DNA of 64,000 nucleotides from Fibrisoma montanum (GTDB lineage: Bacteria; Bacteroidota; Bacteroidia; Cytophagales; Spirosomataceae). Below, in pieces: positions 18,245-27,041 of this stretch. The stretch is from assembly GCF_003583365.1 (NCBI RefSeq), contig NZ_QXED01000006.1, forward strand, positions 494,242 through 558,241, read 5' to 3'. Each line of letters begins with the position of its first letter. The first letter of the stretch is position 1. The translations under genes and the position numbers were made by a program. The notes under the pieces are model-generated. The model saw only the letters and a program-made list of their open reading frames with translations, was not told the origin of the DNA and did not search any database.

Positions 18245-18277
18245 AAAAAAGGAGCCGAACGCATGGTTCGGCTCCTT
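18245..18277 (-). terminator. terminator of clpC
   Basis: A 12-bp perfect stem (18249-18260 with 18266-18277) has a 5-base loop and is followed on the - strand by a T-run. It lies about 25 bases after the clpC stop. Confidence 0.85.
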
Positions 18278-18302
18278 CGTATTTATTCAATGGTAACTAT
18301 TC

Positions 18303-20834
18303 TTATTCTACCACGGCTTCCGGTTTCTTCACCGAGATCGTCAGCGTCTCACCATTACCGTCGTAATCGGCCAGAATTACGTCACCATCCTTCAGTTCAC
18401 CTTTCAGGATTTCTTCAGCGACGGGGTCTTCGAGGTAGCGCTGAATAGCGCGGCTCAGCGGACGGGCACCGTACTGCGGGTCGTAGCCTTTTTCCGACAG
18501 GAAGTCTTTTGCTTTGTCGGTCAGCTCGACTTTGTAGCCCAGGTTGGTTACGCGGCCCAGCAGCTTGCCCAGCATGAGGTCAATGATCTTGTGGATGTCT
18601 TCGCGTTGCAGCGAGTTGAACACAATCACATCGTCCAGGCGGTTCAGGAACTCCGGCGAGAAGGCTTTCCGCAGGGCGTTCTGAATCGTGTTCTTCATCA
18701 GCTCATCCTGGTTCTCAGACTTGTTGCGGGTAGCAAAACCTATGCCAGAGCCGAAATCTTTCAGGTCACGTACGCCGATGTTCGACGTCATGATGATGAT
18801 CGTATTCCGGAAATCCACCCGGCGTCCCAGACCATCGGTCAGGATACCGTCGTCGAGCACCTGCAGCAGGATGTTGAATACATCCGGGTGCGCCTTCTCG
18901 ATCTCGTCGAGCAGCACGACAGAGTACGGCTTCCGGCGGATCTTCTCGGTCAGCTGACCACCTTCTTCGTAACCTACGTAGCCCGGAGGAGCGCCGACCA
19001 GTCGGCTAACGCTGAACTTCTCCATGTATTCCGACATATCGATCCGCACGAGTGCGTCCTCTTTGTCGAACAGGTACGTAGCCAGAACTTTGGCCAACTC
19101 CGTTTTACCAACCCCCGTTGGACCGAGGAAGATAAACGAACCGATTGGTTTCTTCGGATCTTTCAGACCGACCCGCGTCCGCTGAATGGCTTTCACCAGT
19201 TTGTCGATGGCCGACTGCTGACCGATTACTTTGCCTTTCAGTTCCTCGCCCATGTTGATCAGCTTGCGACCTTCATCGAGCGATACACTGTTGACCGGGA
19301 TACCCGTCATCATGGCTACGACTTCGGCTACGTTTTCTTCGTTCACCGTGTAGCGACGCTTCTTGGTATCTTCTTCCCAGGCCTGCTTGGCGCGTTCGAG
19401 CTGGTCGATCAGCCGCTTCTCCTTATCGCGGAGCTGAGCGGCCTCTTCGTACTTCTGGCTCTTGACAACCTGGTTCTTTTCCTTCTTGATGTTCTCAATC
19501 TGCTCTTCGAGCTTCAGGATATCTTCCGGAACGGTAATGTTGGAGATGTGTACGCGGGCACCGACTTCGTCCAGTACGTCGATGGCCTTATCGGGCAGGA
19601 ACCGGTCGGAGATATACCGCTCCGACAGTTTCACGGCCGCTTCAACTGCCTGTGGCGTATAGTTGACGTGGTGGTGATCTTCGTATTTATCCTTGATGTT
19701 GTTCAGAATCTCGATGGTTTCGTCGATCGACGTAGCATCGACCATCACCATCTGGAAACGACGGGCCAGGGCACCATCTTTCTCGATGTACTGACGGTAC
19801 TCATCCAGCGTCGTGGCACCGATGCATTGAATGTCGCCCCGGGCCAGAGCCGGCTTGAACATATTCGATGCGTCGAGTGAACCAGAAGCGCCACCTGCGC
19901 CGACGATGGTGTGCAACTCGTCAATGAACAGGATCACCTCGGGTGATTTTTCCAGTTCATTCATGACGGCCTTCATCCGCTCTTCAAACTGGCCACGGTA
20001 TTTGGTACCGGCCACGAGCGACGCCAGGTCGAGGGTAACCACGCGTTTGCCGAACAACACCCGCGATACCTTCTTCTGCACGATGCGCAGGGCCAGGCCC
20101 TCAGCGATGGCCGTTTTACCAACGCCCGGTTCGCCGATCAGGATCGGGTTATTTTTCTTCCGGCGGCTCAGGATCTGAGCTACGCGTTCGATTTCTTTTT
20201 CGCGACCAACAATGGGGTCGAGTTTACCAAGTTCGGCAAGTTTGGTCAAGTCACGGCCGAAGTTATCCAGCACCGGCGTCCGCGACTTTTCGGAGCCTTT
20301 TGGATCTTTACCTGAGCTGGAGCTGCCACTGCCACCAAACATACCACGGTCGTTGTCGTCGTCGTCGGTTTCGGGGCCCATCACCGGACGGCTTCCCGAA
20401 GATTGATATTCCAGCATCTCCTTGATCACCTCGTAATTAACGTTGAACTTATTCAGAATCTGCGTCGCCACGTTATCTTCGTCGCGCAGAATTGACAACA
20501 GCAGGTGCTCCGTACCAATGAGTGGGCTCTTAAAGATTTTAGCTTCCAGATACGTAATCTTCAGGGTCTTCTCCGACTGACGGGTCAGTGGGATATTGGC
20601 CAGATTTTTAACGTTATTGGTGGCCGTTCCTTTGGTGGCTTGTTCAATGGTGATGCGGAGTTCATCCAGCGAGATGCCCAGTTTTTTCAGCAGCCCCACG
20701 GCTACTCCTTCGCCCTCGCGGATCATACCCAGCAGCAGGTGCTCCGTGCCGATGTAGTCGTGGCCCAGGCGTAAGGCTTCCTCCCGGCTCAGCGAGATCA
20801 CTTCCTTGACGCGGTTTGAGAATTTTGCTTCCAT
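18303..20834 (-). CDS. clpC: ATP-dependent Clp protease ATPase subunit ClpC
   Basis: An 843-residue Hsp100 unfoldase that feeds substrates to ClpP in the cytoplasm. Order: two Clp-N repeats (about 1-145); a low-complexity linker with Asp/Gly/Ser (about 155-180); AAA+ domain 1 with Walker [10 protein letters not shown]; a UVR coiled segment with [15 protein letters not shown]; and AAA+ domain 2 with Walker [10 protein letters not shown]. The UVR motif distinguishes ClpC from ClpB and ClpA. The length is usual. It is a single gene with its own terminator. In Bacteroidota ClpC is the general proteostasis unfoldase and often stress-induced, but I found no heat-shock operator upstream. Confidence 0.95.
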   Translation of the reverse strand: MEAKFSNRVKEVISLSREEALRLGHDYIGTEHLLLGMIREGEGVAVGLLKKLGISLDELRITIEQATKGTATNNVKNLANIPLTRQSEKTLKITYLEAKIFKSPLIGTEHLLLSILRDEDNVATQILNKFNVNYEVIKEMLEYQSSGSRPVMGPETDDDDNDRGMFGGSGSSSSGKDPKGSEKSRTPVLDNFGRDLTKLAELGKLDPIVGREKEIERVAQILSRRKKNNPILIGEPGVGKTAIAEGLALRIVQKKVSRVLFGKRVVTLDLASLVAGTKYRGQFEERMKAVMNELEKSPEVILFIDELHTIVGAGGASGSLDASNMFKPALARGDIQCIGATTLDEYRQYIEKDGALARRFQMVMVDATSIDETIEILNNIKDKYEDHHHVNYTPQAVEAAVKLSERYISDRFLPDKAIDVLDEVGARVHISNITVPEDILKLEEQIENIKKEKNQVVKSQKYEEAAQLRDKEKRLIDQLERAKQAWEEDTKKRRYTVNEENVAEVVAMMTGIPVNSVSLDEGRKLINMGEELKGKVIGQQSAIDKLVKAIQRTRVGLKDPKKPIGSFIFLGPTGVGKTELAKVLATYLFDKEDALVRIDMSEYMEKFSVSRLVGAPPGYVGYEEGGQLTEKIRRKPYSVVLLDEIEKAHPDVFNILLQVLDDGILTDGLGRRVDFRNTIIIMTSNIGVRDLKDFGSGIGFATRNKSENQDELMKNTIQNALRKAFSPEFLNRLDDVIVFNSLQREDIHKIIDLMLGKLLGRVTNLGYKVELTDKAKDFLSEKGYDPQYGARPLSRAIQRYLEDPVAEEILKGELKDGDVILADYDGNGETLTISVKKPEAVVE

Positions 20835-21011
20835 TCGCTTTGGGTCTCCTATCGTAAGCGTAATATAGGCTTAACGAAGTATTTTCAGGTTTTGTTCACC
20901 CGGTTTAAGGGTTCGTCAGTTGGTGGTTGCCTGATCTGTTTTCAGTTTATTCGCCGGAAAAGGGGATAAGCCAAATCAACCAAACGACCGCTCATGTAAG
21001 TAACAATTAAA

Positions 21012-21662
21012 TCACGTTAACCATTCCAACGCGCGCGGCCCCTGACAAAATAATAAATCAAGTATGCTCAGGTTTGGTACAAATTCCCGGCCAAAGTTCT
21101 GCTCGTACGGCGTTGCGTGATAGAATACATACGTAACTGCCTGATTCGGCGGATGTAATCGGGACCGGGCGTCAAAAACGCCGGCCGGCGGTTCCTTATC
21201 GTACCAATCTGTCAGACTGATGGCCAGCGGCCGGCCAAGTAGTTTTAGACAAATTGTCAGCAGTTCCCAGTTCAGGTCAAATAAATACGTCCAGCCTTTC
21301 CGATATACCGGCTCGAAGTAGGGCGCGTAGTACTCAAAAAACGGAGCTTTGCCGTAAGCCGCCTGCAGGCACCGCCAGTGACGATCCTGCCAGGACTGAC
21401 CATTGTCCACCCGCACATCGCGAATGAGTTGCTTATGCGTACCCTGCTGCACCGGTACCGTGAGCGCATCTACCTTATTTGCCGTCAGGACGTAGCAGCG
21501 ATTTCTGTAACTTTGCTTCTGATACTGTTCGGCGGCTTCAATGTGTACTTCACCGTACTGAAATAAACCCGTCATGTAATCCAGACAGGGCAGGTAATGC
21601 AGCTCAAGGAGAAGTTGGGTTGGTACAGCAGGAGCCGGTTGGTACTTTTCCAATAATAACAA
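21012..21662 (-). CDS. WbqC family protein
   Basis: A 216-residue protein with the WbqC core (LLELHYLPCLDYMTGLFQYGEVHIEAAEQYQKQSYRN in two parts, then LTVPVQQG and the late LSILDLLFCQGP). The family is widespread in Bacteroidota and is sometimes found in glycan loci; its reaction is not settled. No signal peptide or membrane helix is present. The open frame starts with a TTG at 21662 and no ATG lies near the family's usual start, so the exact start is uncertain. The gene is divergent from the acyltransferase at 21785. Confidence 0.8.
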   Translation of the reverse strand: MLLLEKYQPAPAVPTQLLLELHYLPCLDYMTGLFQYGEVHIEAAEQYQKQSYRNRCYVLTANKVDALTVPVQQGTHKQLIRDVRVDNGQSWQDRHWRCLQAAYGKAPFFEYYAPYFEPVYRKGWTYLFDLNWELLTICLKLLGRPLAISLTDWYDKEPPAGVFDARSRLHPPNQAVTYVFYHATPYEQNFGREFVPNLSILDLLFCQGPRALEWLT

Positions 21663-21784
21663 ACGTATCCGTCACCAATTAACGTAAAAAAACAATACCT
21701 CCAACGGTTTTTACAAAATTTTAATTAAAGGGCGTTTTCGTACGTATAACGAATTCTACCTAGTTGTCGTCTATCTTTTTGCGA

Positions 21785-22657
21785 ATGATCTTTTTCCGTT
21801 TGTTATCCCGTCTGCCGCTTAGTGTCCTGTATGGCATTTCTAACTTCTTGTACTTTTTACTGCTGTATGTTATCCGGTACCGCCGGCGGGTAGTCGACCA
21901 GAACCTGCGCCTGTCTTTTCCCGAACGGTCGGACCAGGAGCGGCAGCAGATTGCCCGGCGATTTTACCGGAACCTGACCGATCTGCTGGTCGAGACCGTT
22001 AAAATGCCGACCCTCTCCCCGGCTGATCTGAAACGTCGGGTGCGGTTTACGAACATTGAACTGGTCAAGGACCGGCTGGCAGCGGGTCAGGCGGTGATCG
22101 GCATGGCTTCCCACCAAAGCAACTGGGAGTGGATTCCGTCGGCGTCTGTGCTGAACGGTATGCCCACCGACAGCATTTACAAACCCCTGAACAGCCCTTT
22201 CTTCGAAGAGCTGATGCGTTCGATTCGGTCTAGTTTTGGGGCGGTACCGGTTCCGATGAACACCCTCCCCCGCCGGATGGTAGCCCAGCGGGATGTTGCC
22301 CGGATTATTGCCCTGGTAGCCGATCAGGTGCCGGATCAGCCCGAACATGCCTACTGGATTGATTTTCTGCACCAGGATACGCCTTTCTACCCCGGCTCCG
22401 AACGGCTGGCCCGCAGCCGGAACCTGCCCGTTTTCTACACCGAACTGGTGCGGATTCGGCGCGGCTATTATGAGGTAACGTTTACACTCATCGGCGAGCC
22501 CCCGTACACGAACCTGCCCGAAGGAACAATTTTAGACCGGTACCGCGACGCCCTCACCAGAACCATCCAGAACCACCCATCGGACTGGCTCTGGTCGCAC
22601 AAGCGCTGGAAACACTGGCGGGGCAAGTACACAAAGATTGAAACCAAGCTGACGTAG
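21785..22657 (+). CDS. lysophospholipid/lipid A acyltransferase (LpxL/HtrB family)
   Basis: From the ATG at 21785 the product is 290 residues; a TTG at 21764 is in frame but less likely. A single N-terminal membrane segment (about 1-25) anchors it to the inner membrane. The catalytic region has MASHQSNWEW, fitting the family's HX4D/E signature with His in ASHQSNWE. RRMVAQRDVARIIALVADQVP is the following conserved block. Members transfer an acyl chain from ACP to lipid A precursors; Bacteroidota versions can also make other acylated lipids. Length is normal. It is followed after 70 bases by the TolB-like gene. Confidence 0.85.
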   Translation: MIFFRLLSRLPLSVLYGISNFLYFLLLYVIRYRRRVVDQNLRLSFPERSDQERQQIARRFYRNLTDLLVETVKMPTLSPADLKRRVRFTNIELVKDRLAAGQAVIGMASHQSNWEWIPSASVLNGMPTDSIYKPLNSPFFEELMRSIRSSFGAVPVPMNTLPRRMVAQRDVARIIALVADQVPDQPEHAYWIDFLHQDTPFYPGSERLARSRNLPVFYTELVRIRRGYYEVTFTLIGEPPYTNLPEGTILDRYRDALTRTIQNHPSDWLWSHKRWKHWRGKYTKIETKLT

Positions 22658-22726
22658 TGATTCGCGGTGTAACATCATTGTCAGAAATTTGGTAGTTTGA
22701 CAGGCCACTTCGTTTCCCTGAGCCTC

Positions 22727-23677
22727 ATGAACACTGCCGCTTTTACTACGCTGATTCTCATTGGCTTTCATGTCGGTTTCAGCCAGGACATCCCCACTTC
22801 TACGGGCCGTACCTTGCTGATTACGTCCGTACGTACCGGCAATACCGACATCTTCGCGGTTGATCCGGTAACGGGCACCTCGATCAACCTGACCAATGCC
22901 CCCCGGTCGGAAGAACGCTACCCGGCCTGGTCGCCGGACGGCAGGAGAATTGTCTTTACCTCGAACCGGAGCGACGGCAAAACCTATGACCTCTACATTG
23001 CCAACGCCGACGGTAGCCAGACCAGGGCCCTCACTCACCTGCCTGCGGGTGCGGTAGCGTACTGGCCTAGCTTTACGTCCGACGGCAAGTACATTTATTT
23101 CAACGAAGGCAACACCAGTCAGATCTACCGGGTTCGGCCCGATGGCAGCGACCTGAAAGCGATGGCGCAGGGCCGCGACGGCAACATTTCGCCCGACGGA
23201 AAACAGATTGTCTATACCCAGCAGGGCCGCAACGGCTTCGGGGTATGGGTCATGAACGCCGACGGCTCTGACCGCAAACAGATCATTCCGCATGAAAGCC
23301 AGATTGGGGGTATTGCACCGGTCTGGTCGCACGATGGCCGGAAGATTGCCTTCTCAGGGCAGGTCGGCGACTACGCCGAAATCTTTGTGTGCAACGCCGA
23401 CGGCAGCGGCCTGGCGCAGGTTACTGATTTGAAGAAGATCAGCAGTTCGCCCGCGTTTTCGCAAGATGACCAATACCTGACGTTCCGCGTAACGGAAGAA
23501 GCCTACTGGCGGGATGCGAAAACGCGCGAAAAGACGTATCAGGAAAAGGAAGCCGACAAGCGGCCTGTCTGGCTGGTCAAAACCGATGGTACCGGCGCTC
23601 AACTGCTGGAAGTGCTGCATTACCACTGCGCCATGGACGGCAGCCGCGCCGAGTGGAAGCCGCTGGCGAAGAAGTGA
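22727..23677 (+). CDS. secreted TolB-like WD40/PD40 beta-propeller protein
   Basis: From the ATG at 22727 the protein is 316 residues with a signal peptide (TAAFTTLILIGFHVGFSQ). An upstream in-frame ATG at 22697 would bury the signal. Repeats of the PD40 type follow, e.g. YPAWSPDGRRIVFTSNRSD, ISPDGKQIVYTQQG and PVWSHDGRKIAFSGQ, each followed by an 'NADGS' turn. They should form a six-bladed propeller in the periplasm. Such proteins usually bind partners or substrates and do not catalyse. No peptidase domain is attached. Specific role unknown. Confidence 0.8.
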   Translation: MNTAAFTTLILIGFHVGFSQDIPTSTGRTLLITSVRTGNTDIFAVDPVTGTSINLTNAPRSEERYPAWSPDGRRIVFTSNRSDGKTYDLYIANADGSQTRALTHLPAGAVAYWPSFTSDGKYIYFNEGNTSQIYRVRPDGSDLKAMAQGRDGNISPDGKQIVYTQQGRNGFGVWVMNADGSDRKQIIPHESQIGGIAPVWSHDGRKIAFSGQVGDYAEIFVCNADGSGLAQVTDLKKISSSPAFSQDDQYLTFRVTEEAYWRDAKTREKTYQEKEADKRPVWLVKTDGTGAQLLEVLHYHCAMDGSRAEWKPLAKK

Positions 23678-23696
23678 GGGGTACTCTTTCGGGCAT

Positions 23697-24683
23697 TTAC
23701 CATAAATAATGCACCGGATTTCTGATGTGTTCGTCGTAAATTCTTGTTACGGCCTGCCTCTGCTCAGTCGACGGAGCCGGACGCTCAAGCGCCTGTACGT
23801 TGGAGGTCAGGTGTTCGGGTTTTGACGCACCGGGGATAATACAGCTCACCGCATCGAACGTCAGAATCCAGCGTAACGCATCCGGGGCCAGATTGCCGTC
23901 GTCCGGAAAAACGGTACGCAGGTCATCCACGGCCGCTAAACCCGTTTCGTAATCCACACCCGAGAAGGTTTCGCCCTTGTCGAAAGCCGCTCCCTCCCGG
24001 TTGAAATTCCGGTGGTCATCTTTCGAGAAGGTCGTGTTCCGGTCAAACTTCCCCGTTAGCAACCCGCTCGCCAGCGGTACGCGGACGATGATGCCGACGT
24101 CACGCCGTTTCGCTTCCGGGAAAAACAACTCCGCCGGCCGTTGCCGAAACATATTGAAGATAATCTGTACACTGCATACGTTGGGGTACTCAATAGCTTT
24201 CAGCCCTTCTTCTACCTTTTCGACACTGACGCCCAGGTGCTGAATCTTCCCTTCTTCCTTCAGTCGGTCGAACACCTCAAAAATCTCGGGACGGTAGTAT
24301 ACGTCGGTCGGGGGGCAGTGCAGCTGGATCAGGTCCAGCGTTTCCAGCCTCATGTTTTGCAGACTATCTTCCACGAAACGGCGTAGGGCATCGGGCTGAT
24401 AGGCTTCGTTCACGTGGGGCTGCAGCCGGCGACCGCATTTGGTGGCTACGTAGATACGTTCCGACCGCGAACGCACGAGCCGGCCCACGGCTTTTTCGCT
24501 TTCCCCGTCGCCGTACACATCGGCGGTGTCGATGAAATTGATGCCCGTGTCAACGGCGTCGTTAAGAATGCGGTCGGCGTTGTCGTGGCTGAAAGGGTCG
24601 CCCCATTTGCCACCGACCTGCCACGTACCTAAACTGATTTCGGAGATGGTAAAACCGGTTTTGCCGAGTTTTCGGTATTGCAT
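23697..24683 (-). CDS. aldo/keto reductase
   Basis: The 328-residue protein has the AKR barrel with the catalytic set: Asp/Tyr in FIDTADVYGDGESE, Lys in VATKCGR and His in LIQLHCPP. The C-terminal IIPGASKPEHLTSN is the NADPH-binding block. The family reduces aldehydes and ketones with NADPH in the cytoplasm; the substrate is unknown. The length is typical of the AKR11/12-like group. It converges with the TolB-like gene (gap about 20 bases). Confidence 0.9.
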   Translation of the reverse strand: MQYRKLGKTGFTISEISLGTWQVGGKWGDPFSHDNADRILNDAVDTGINFIDTADVYGDGESEKAVGRLVRSRSERIYVATKCGRRLQPHVNEAYQPDALRRFVEDSLQNMRLETLDLIQLHCPPTDVYYRPEIFEVFDRLKEEGKIQHLGVSVEKVEEGLKAIEYPNVCSVQIIFNMFRQRPAELFFPEAKRRDVGIIVRVPLASGLLTGKFDRNTTFSKDDHRNFNREGAAFDKGETFSGVDYETGLAAVDDLRTVFPDDGNLAPDALRWILTFDAVSCIIPGASKPEHLTSNVQALERPAPSTEQRQAVTRIYDEHIRNPVHYLW

Positions 24684-24750
24684 ACGAGTTGAGTCGTTAC
24701 GAACGTACTGAAAGGGTTGAACACAAACGGTGCATTTCTGTTTGGTCGGC

Positions 24751-24867
24751 TCACGAAAAATACGTTGACACGAGCCCCACGATCAGCGCCAGTCCGAAGA
24801 TAATCAGCAGTCCAACCAGGATGGTACGTAGTAAGCTGCCTGGTTTCTGAGGAAGGTTAGTTGCCAT
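24751..24867 (-). CDS. 38-residue single-pass membrane protein
   Basis: From the ATG at 24867 the product has 38 residues. A short polar N-terminus (ATNLPQKPGS) precedes one hydrophobic helix of about 20 residues (ILVGLLIIFGLALIVGLVS). The open frame extends upstream to 24999, but that part is Cys/Arg-rich and not protein-like. A TACGTTTG element (24929 down to 24922, - strand) matches TAnnTTTG at a sensible distance. Short membrane proteins of this type are often missed. No function is assigned. Confidence 0.5.
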   Translation of the reverse strand: MATNLPQKPGSLLRTILVGLLIIFGLALIVGLVSTYFS

Positions 24868-24921
24868 TGTTGATCCGGTATCGTTGCAGCAGCAGCCCAT
24901 ACAGCACAGCCGCTGGCTGCA

Positions 24922-24929
24922 CAAACGTA
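24922..24929 (-). promoter_or_regulatory. candidate -7 element for the 38-residue protein
   Basis: TACGTTTG on the - strand fits TAnnTTTG, about 55 bases before the ATG at 24867. No TTG at the expected upstream distance. Confidence 0.3.
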
Positions 24930-25038
24930 ACCGTAGTAACCAGAAAGACCATGTGATGGCGGCAAACTTTTCTAAAAAAATTAGTCCGCTGCCCGACAAT
25001 CGGGCGCCTGCCTTACGACGCCCGGCAGGTTTGTTTTC

Positions 25039-26403
25039 TTACAAAACCCTCGCCCTGGGAGCACCCGCCAGCCCCAGTACACCAATGGCCGCGTAGGCCC
25101 CGAGGATGGCCAGCGGTACGCTGCCGATACCACTGCCGCCGGCAGGTGACTGACTCAAAAACAGGGACAACAGGGAGAGCCCCAGCCCTCCCCCCACGAA
25201 GTAGGACGTAGTACCCACGCCCGATGCCAATCCGTGGTAGGCTTCGGGCACCGGCTGCAACGACAACACCGTCAGCCCCGAAAAACAGAGCGCGATGCCA
25301 AACCCATTGACGCAGGCAATTGAGCCCAGCAACAAACCTACGTTGGCCGGCGCGAACTGCGTTTGCCAGAGCAGTAGGCCCGTACCCAGCAGCATGAACA
25401 GCATACCCAGGCGGGCAATTCGACGTACCGGCAGGCGTTTCAGCAGGACCGGCATGAGAAATTTGCCCGTCAGCGCCGACAGCACACTAAACGGCAGGAG
25501 TAAAAGGCCGGCCTGAGCCGCGCTGAGCTGACGGTCTTTCTGCAACACCAACGAAATCAGAAACAGGTAACTGGTGAAGATCGCCCCCAACAGCAGCATC
25601 TCGCCAATGGCCAGGGTTGACTGCCGTAGCACCCCAAACCGGATCAGCGGATCGGGCTGGGCAGCGTTACGTCGCAGGAACTGCCAGGTGCCCAGCCCCA
25701 CAAAGACCGTCAGCAGCAGCAGCCATTCGCCCTGAGTACGCCAGTTGCTCAGTTCATGAACAATGTACGACAGGGCCGTAATGAGCAGCGTCAAGAGCAG
25801 ACCCGCGCTGAGGTCAGGAACGGATCCGGGTGCTTCGGCATCGTCGGGAATGTAGCGGTAAGCCAGCACCATACACAGCAGGATAATCGGGACATTGATA
25901 AAAAACACCCACTGCCAGCCGAACGACGAAGCAATCAGACCCCCGACCGATAACCCACTACCCGACCCAATGGCGGCAAATGAACTGAAGATCCCGATGG
26001 CCCGACCCCGTGCCTGGGCATCCGTATAGGTATTGGTCACAATTGAGAGGGCAGCGGGCATGAGCAGCGCAGCCGCTACGCCCTGCAGGGCCCGGAAGGC
26101 GAGTAAACTGACAAACGTATCCGATAGACCAGCGCCGAGCGAGGTAAGCAGGAACAACCCCGAAGCCAGCAGAAAAATGCGCTTGCGGCCCACCGTGTCA
26201 GACAGTCGTCCGCCAACAATCAGCAGGCCGCCATACAGCAGTACGTACAGTGTTTGCAGCCATTGCACCCGGTTGGCCGACAGCCCGAATGAGGTCTGGA
26301 TGAGCGGCATTGTCAGGTTGATGATGGCGATGTCCAGAGCCTCAAAAAAGACGCTGATGGACGTAATGATCAGGATAAACGATTGTCGTGTTGTTTCCCG
26401 CAT
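25039..26403 (-). CDS. MFS drug/solute exporter (DHA2, EmrB/QacA-like)
   Basis: From the ATG at 26403 the product is 454 residues; a GTG at 26412 is also in frame. It has about 12-14 hydrophobic helices. The first helix carries FFEALDIAIINLTMPLIQ, and the loop LSDTVGRKRIF is the MFS motif A variant (GRLSDTVGRKR). ALQGVAAALLMPAALSIV and the motif-C-like GSGSGLSVGGLIAS point to a proton antiporter in the inner membrane. The substrate is unknown. It diverges from an Lrp/AsnC regulator at 26532, which is its likely controller. Confidence 0.85.
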   Translation of the reverse strand: MRETTRQSFILIITSISVFFEALDIAIINLTMPLIQTSFGLSANRVQWLQTLYVLLYGGLLIVGGRLSDTVGRKRIFLLASGLFLLTSLGAGLSDTFVSLLAFRALQGVAAALLMPAALSIVTNTYTDAQARGRAIGIFSSFAAIGSGSGLSVGGLIASSFGWQWVFFINVPIILLCMVLAYRYIPDDAEAPGSVPDLSAGLLLTLLITALSYIVHELSNWRTQGEWLLLLTVFVGLGTWQFLRRNAAQPDPLIRFGVLRQSTLAIGEMLLLGAIFTSYLFLISLVLQKDRQLSAAQAGLLLLPFSVLSALTGKFLMPVLLKRLPVRRIARLGMLFMLLGTGLLLWQTQFAPANVGLLLGSIACVNGFGIALCFSGLTVLSLQPVPEAYHGLASGVGTTSYFVGGGLGLSLLSLFLSQSPAGGSGIGSVPLAILGAYAAIGVLGLAGAPRARVL

Positions 26404-26469
26404 AGTCTGCACTTTGTTTTACGCAAAGGACTAAACTGCCGCAAAAACAAAAAAGAAACGCTAAATTTT

Positions 26470-26507
26470 TAGAACAGATACACTAATTTTATCTTATTTG
26501 TAGAACA
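26470..26507. promoter_or_regulatory. candidate operator: direct TAGAACA repeats
   Basis: TAGAACA occurs at 26470-26476 and 26501-26507, spaced 31 bases (about three helical turns), in an AT-rich gap between the divergent MFS and Lrp genes. This spacing suits two Lrp-type dimers on one face of DNA. The assignment is inference. Confidence 0.35.
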
Positions 26508-26531
26508 AAAGAATAAATCAACCCGTTCGAA

Positions 26532-27020
26532 ATGGCCATTGCAGAACAAGCCGGACCAACCCCGCTGGAGCTGGATGAAAAGGACTTACACATCTTACGG
26601 CTGCTACAGGATAACGCCAAACTGACGGTACGTGAGGTAGCTGCGCGGGTTCATCTTAGTCCCACGCCTACCCACGAGCGCATCAAACGACTCGAACAGC
26701 AGGGCGTCATCAGGCAGTACGTTGCCCTGCTTGACAACCGGAAGGTGAACCGCAAATTGATGGTGCTGTGCCTGGTATCGTTGAAGGAGCACGATAAGCA
26801 AACCGCCCACGCGTTCGTGAGCGGCATCACCGAATTCAAAGAAGTGGTCGAGTGCTACAACATTGCCGGTGAATACGACTTCATGCTCAAGATCATCACG
26901 GAGAACATGGAGACGTACCACGATTTTTTCATCAATTACCTCGGCGAAGTGAAAGGCATTGGGAAAGCCCAGAGCGTGTTTGTGATGGATGTCATTAAAG
27001 ACACCCATCTGGTACTCTGA
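26532..27020 (+). CDS. Lrp/AsnC family transcriptional regulator
   Basis: A 162-residue protein. The winged helix-turn-helix is at about 14-65 (LDEKDLHILRLLQDNAKLTVREVA, read in two parts, and HLSPTPTHERIKRLEQQGVI). The C-terminal effector-binding (RAM) domain is at about 75-155 (VECYNIAGEYDFMLKII). The family binds amino acids and oligomerises on DNA. It sits divergent to an MFS exporter, an arrangement common for amino-acid exporter control. The start at 26532 is followed by a normal-length product. TAGAACA repeats upstream may be its own site. Confidence 0.9.
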   Translation: MAIAEQAGPTPLELDEKDLHILRLLQDNAKLTVREVAARVHLSPTPTHERIKRLEQQGVIRQYVALLDNRKVNRKLMVLCLVSLKEHDKQTAHAFVSGITEFKEVVECYNIAGEYDFMLKIITENMETYHDFFINYLGEVKGIGKAQSVFVMDVIKDTHLVL

Positions 27021-27041
27021 CCCCAACAATCCAAGTTTGGG

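Noticed and set aside
18591..19880. A long open frame of 429 codons antisense to clpC
   Set aside because: Same reason: shadow of a conserved gene, no motif.
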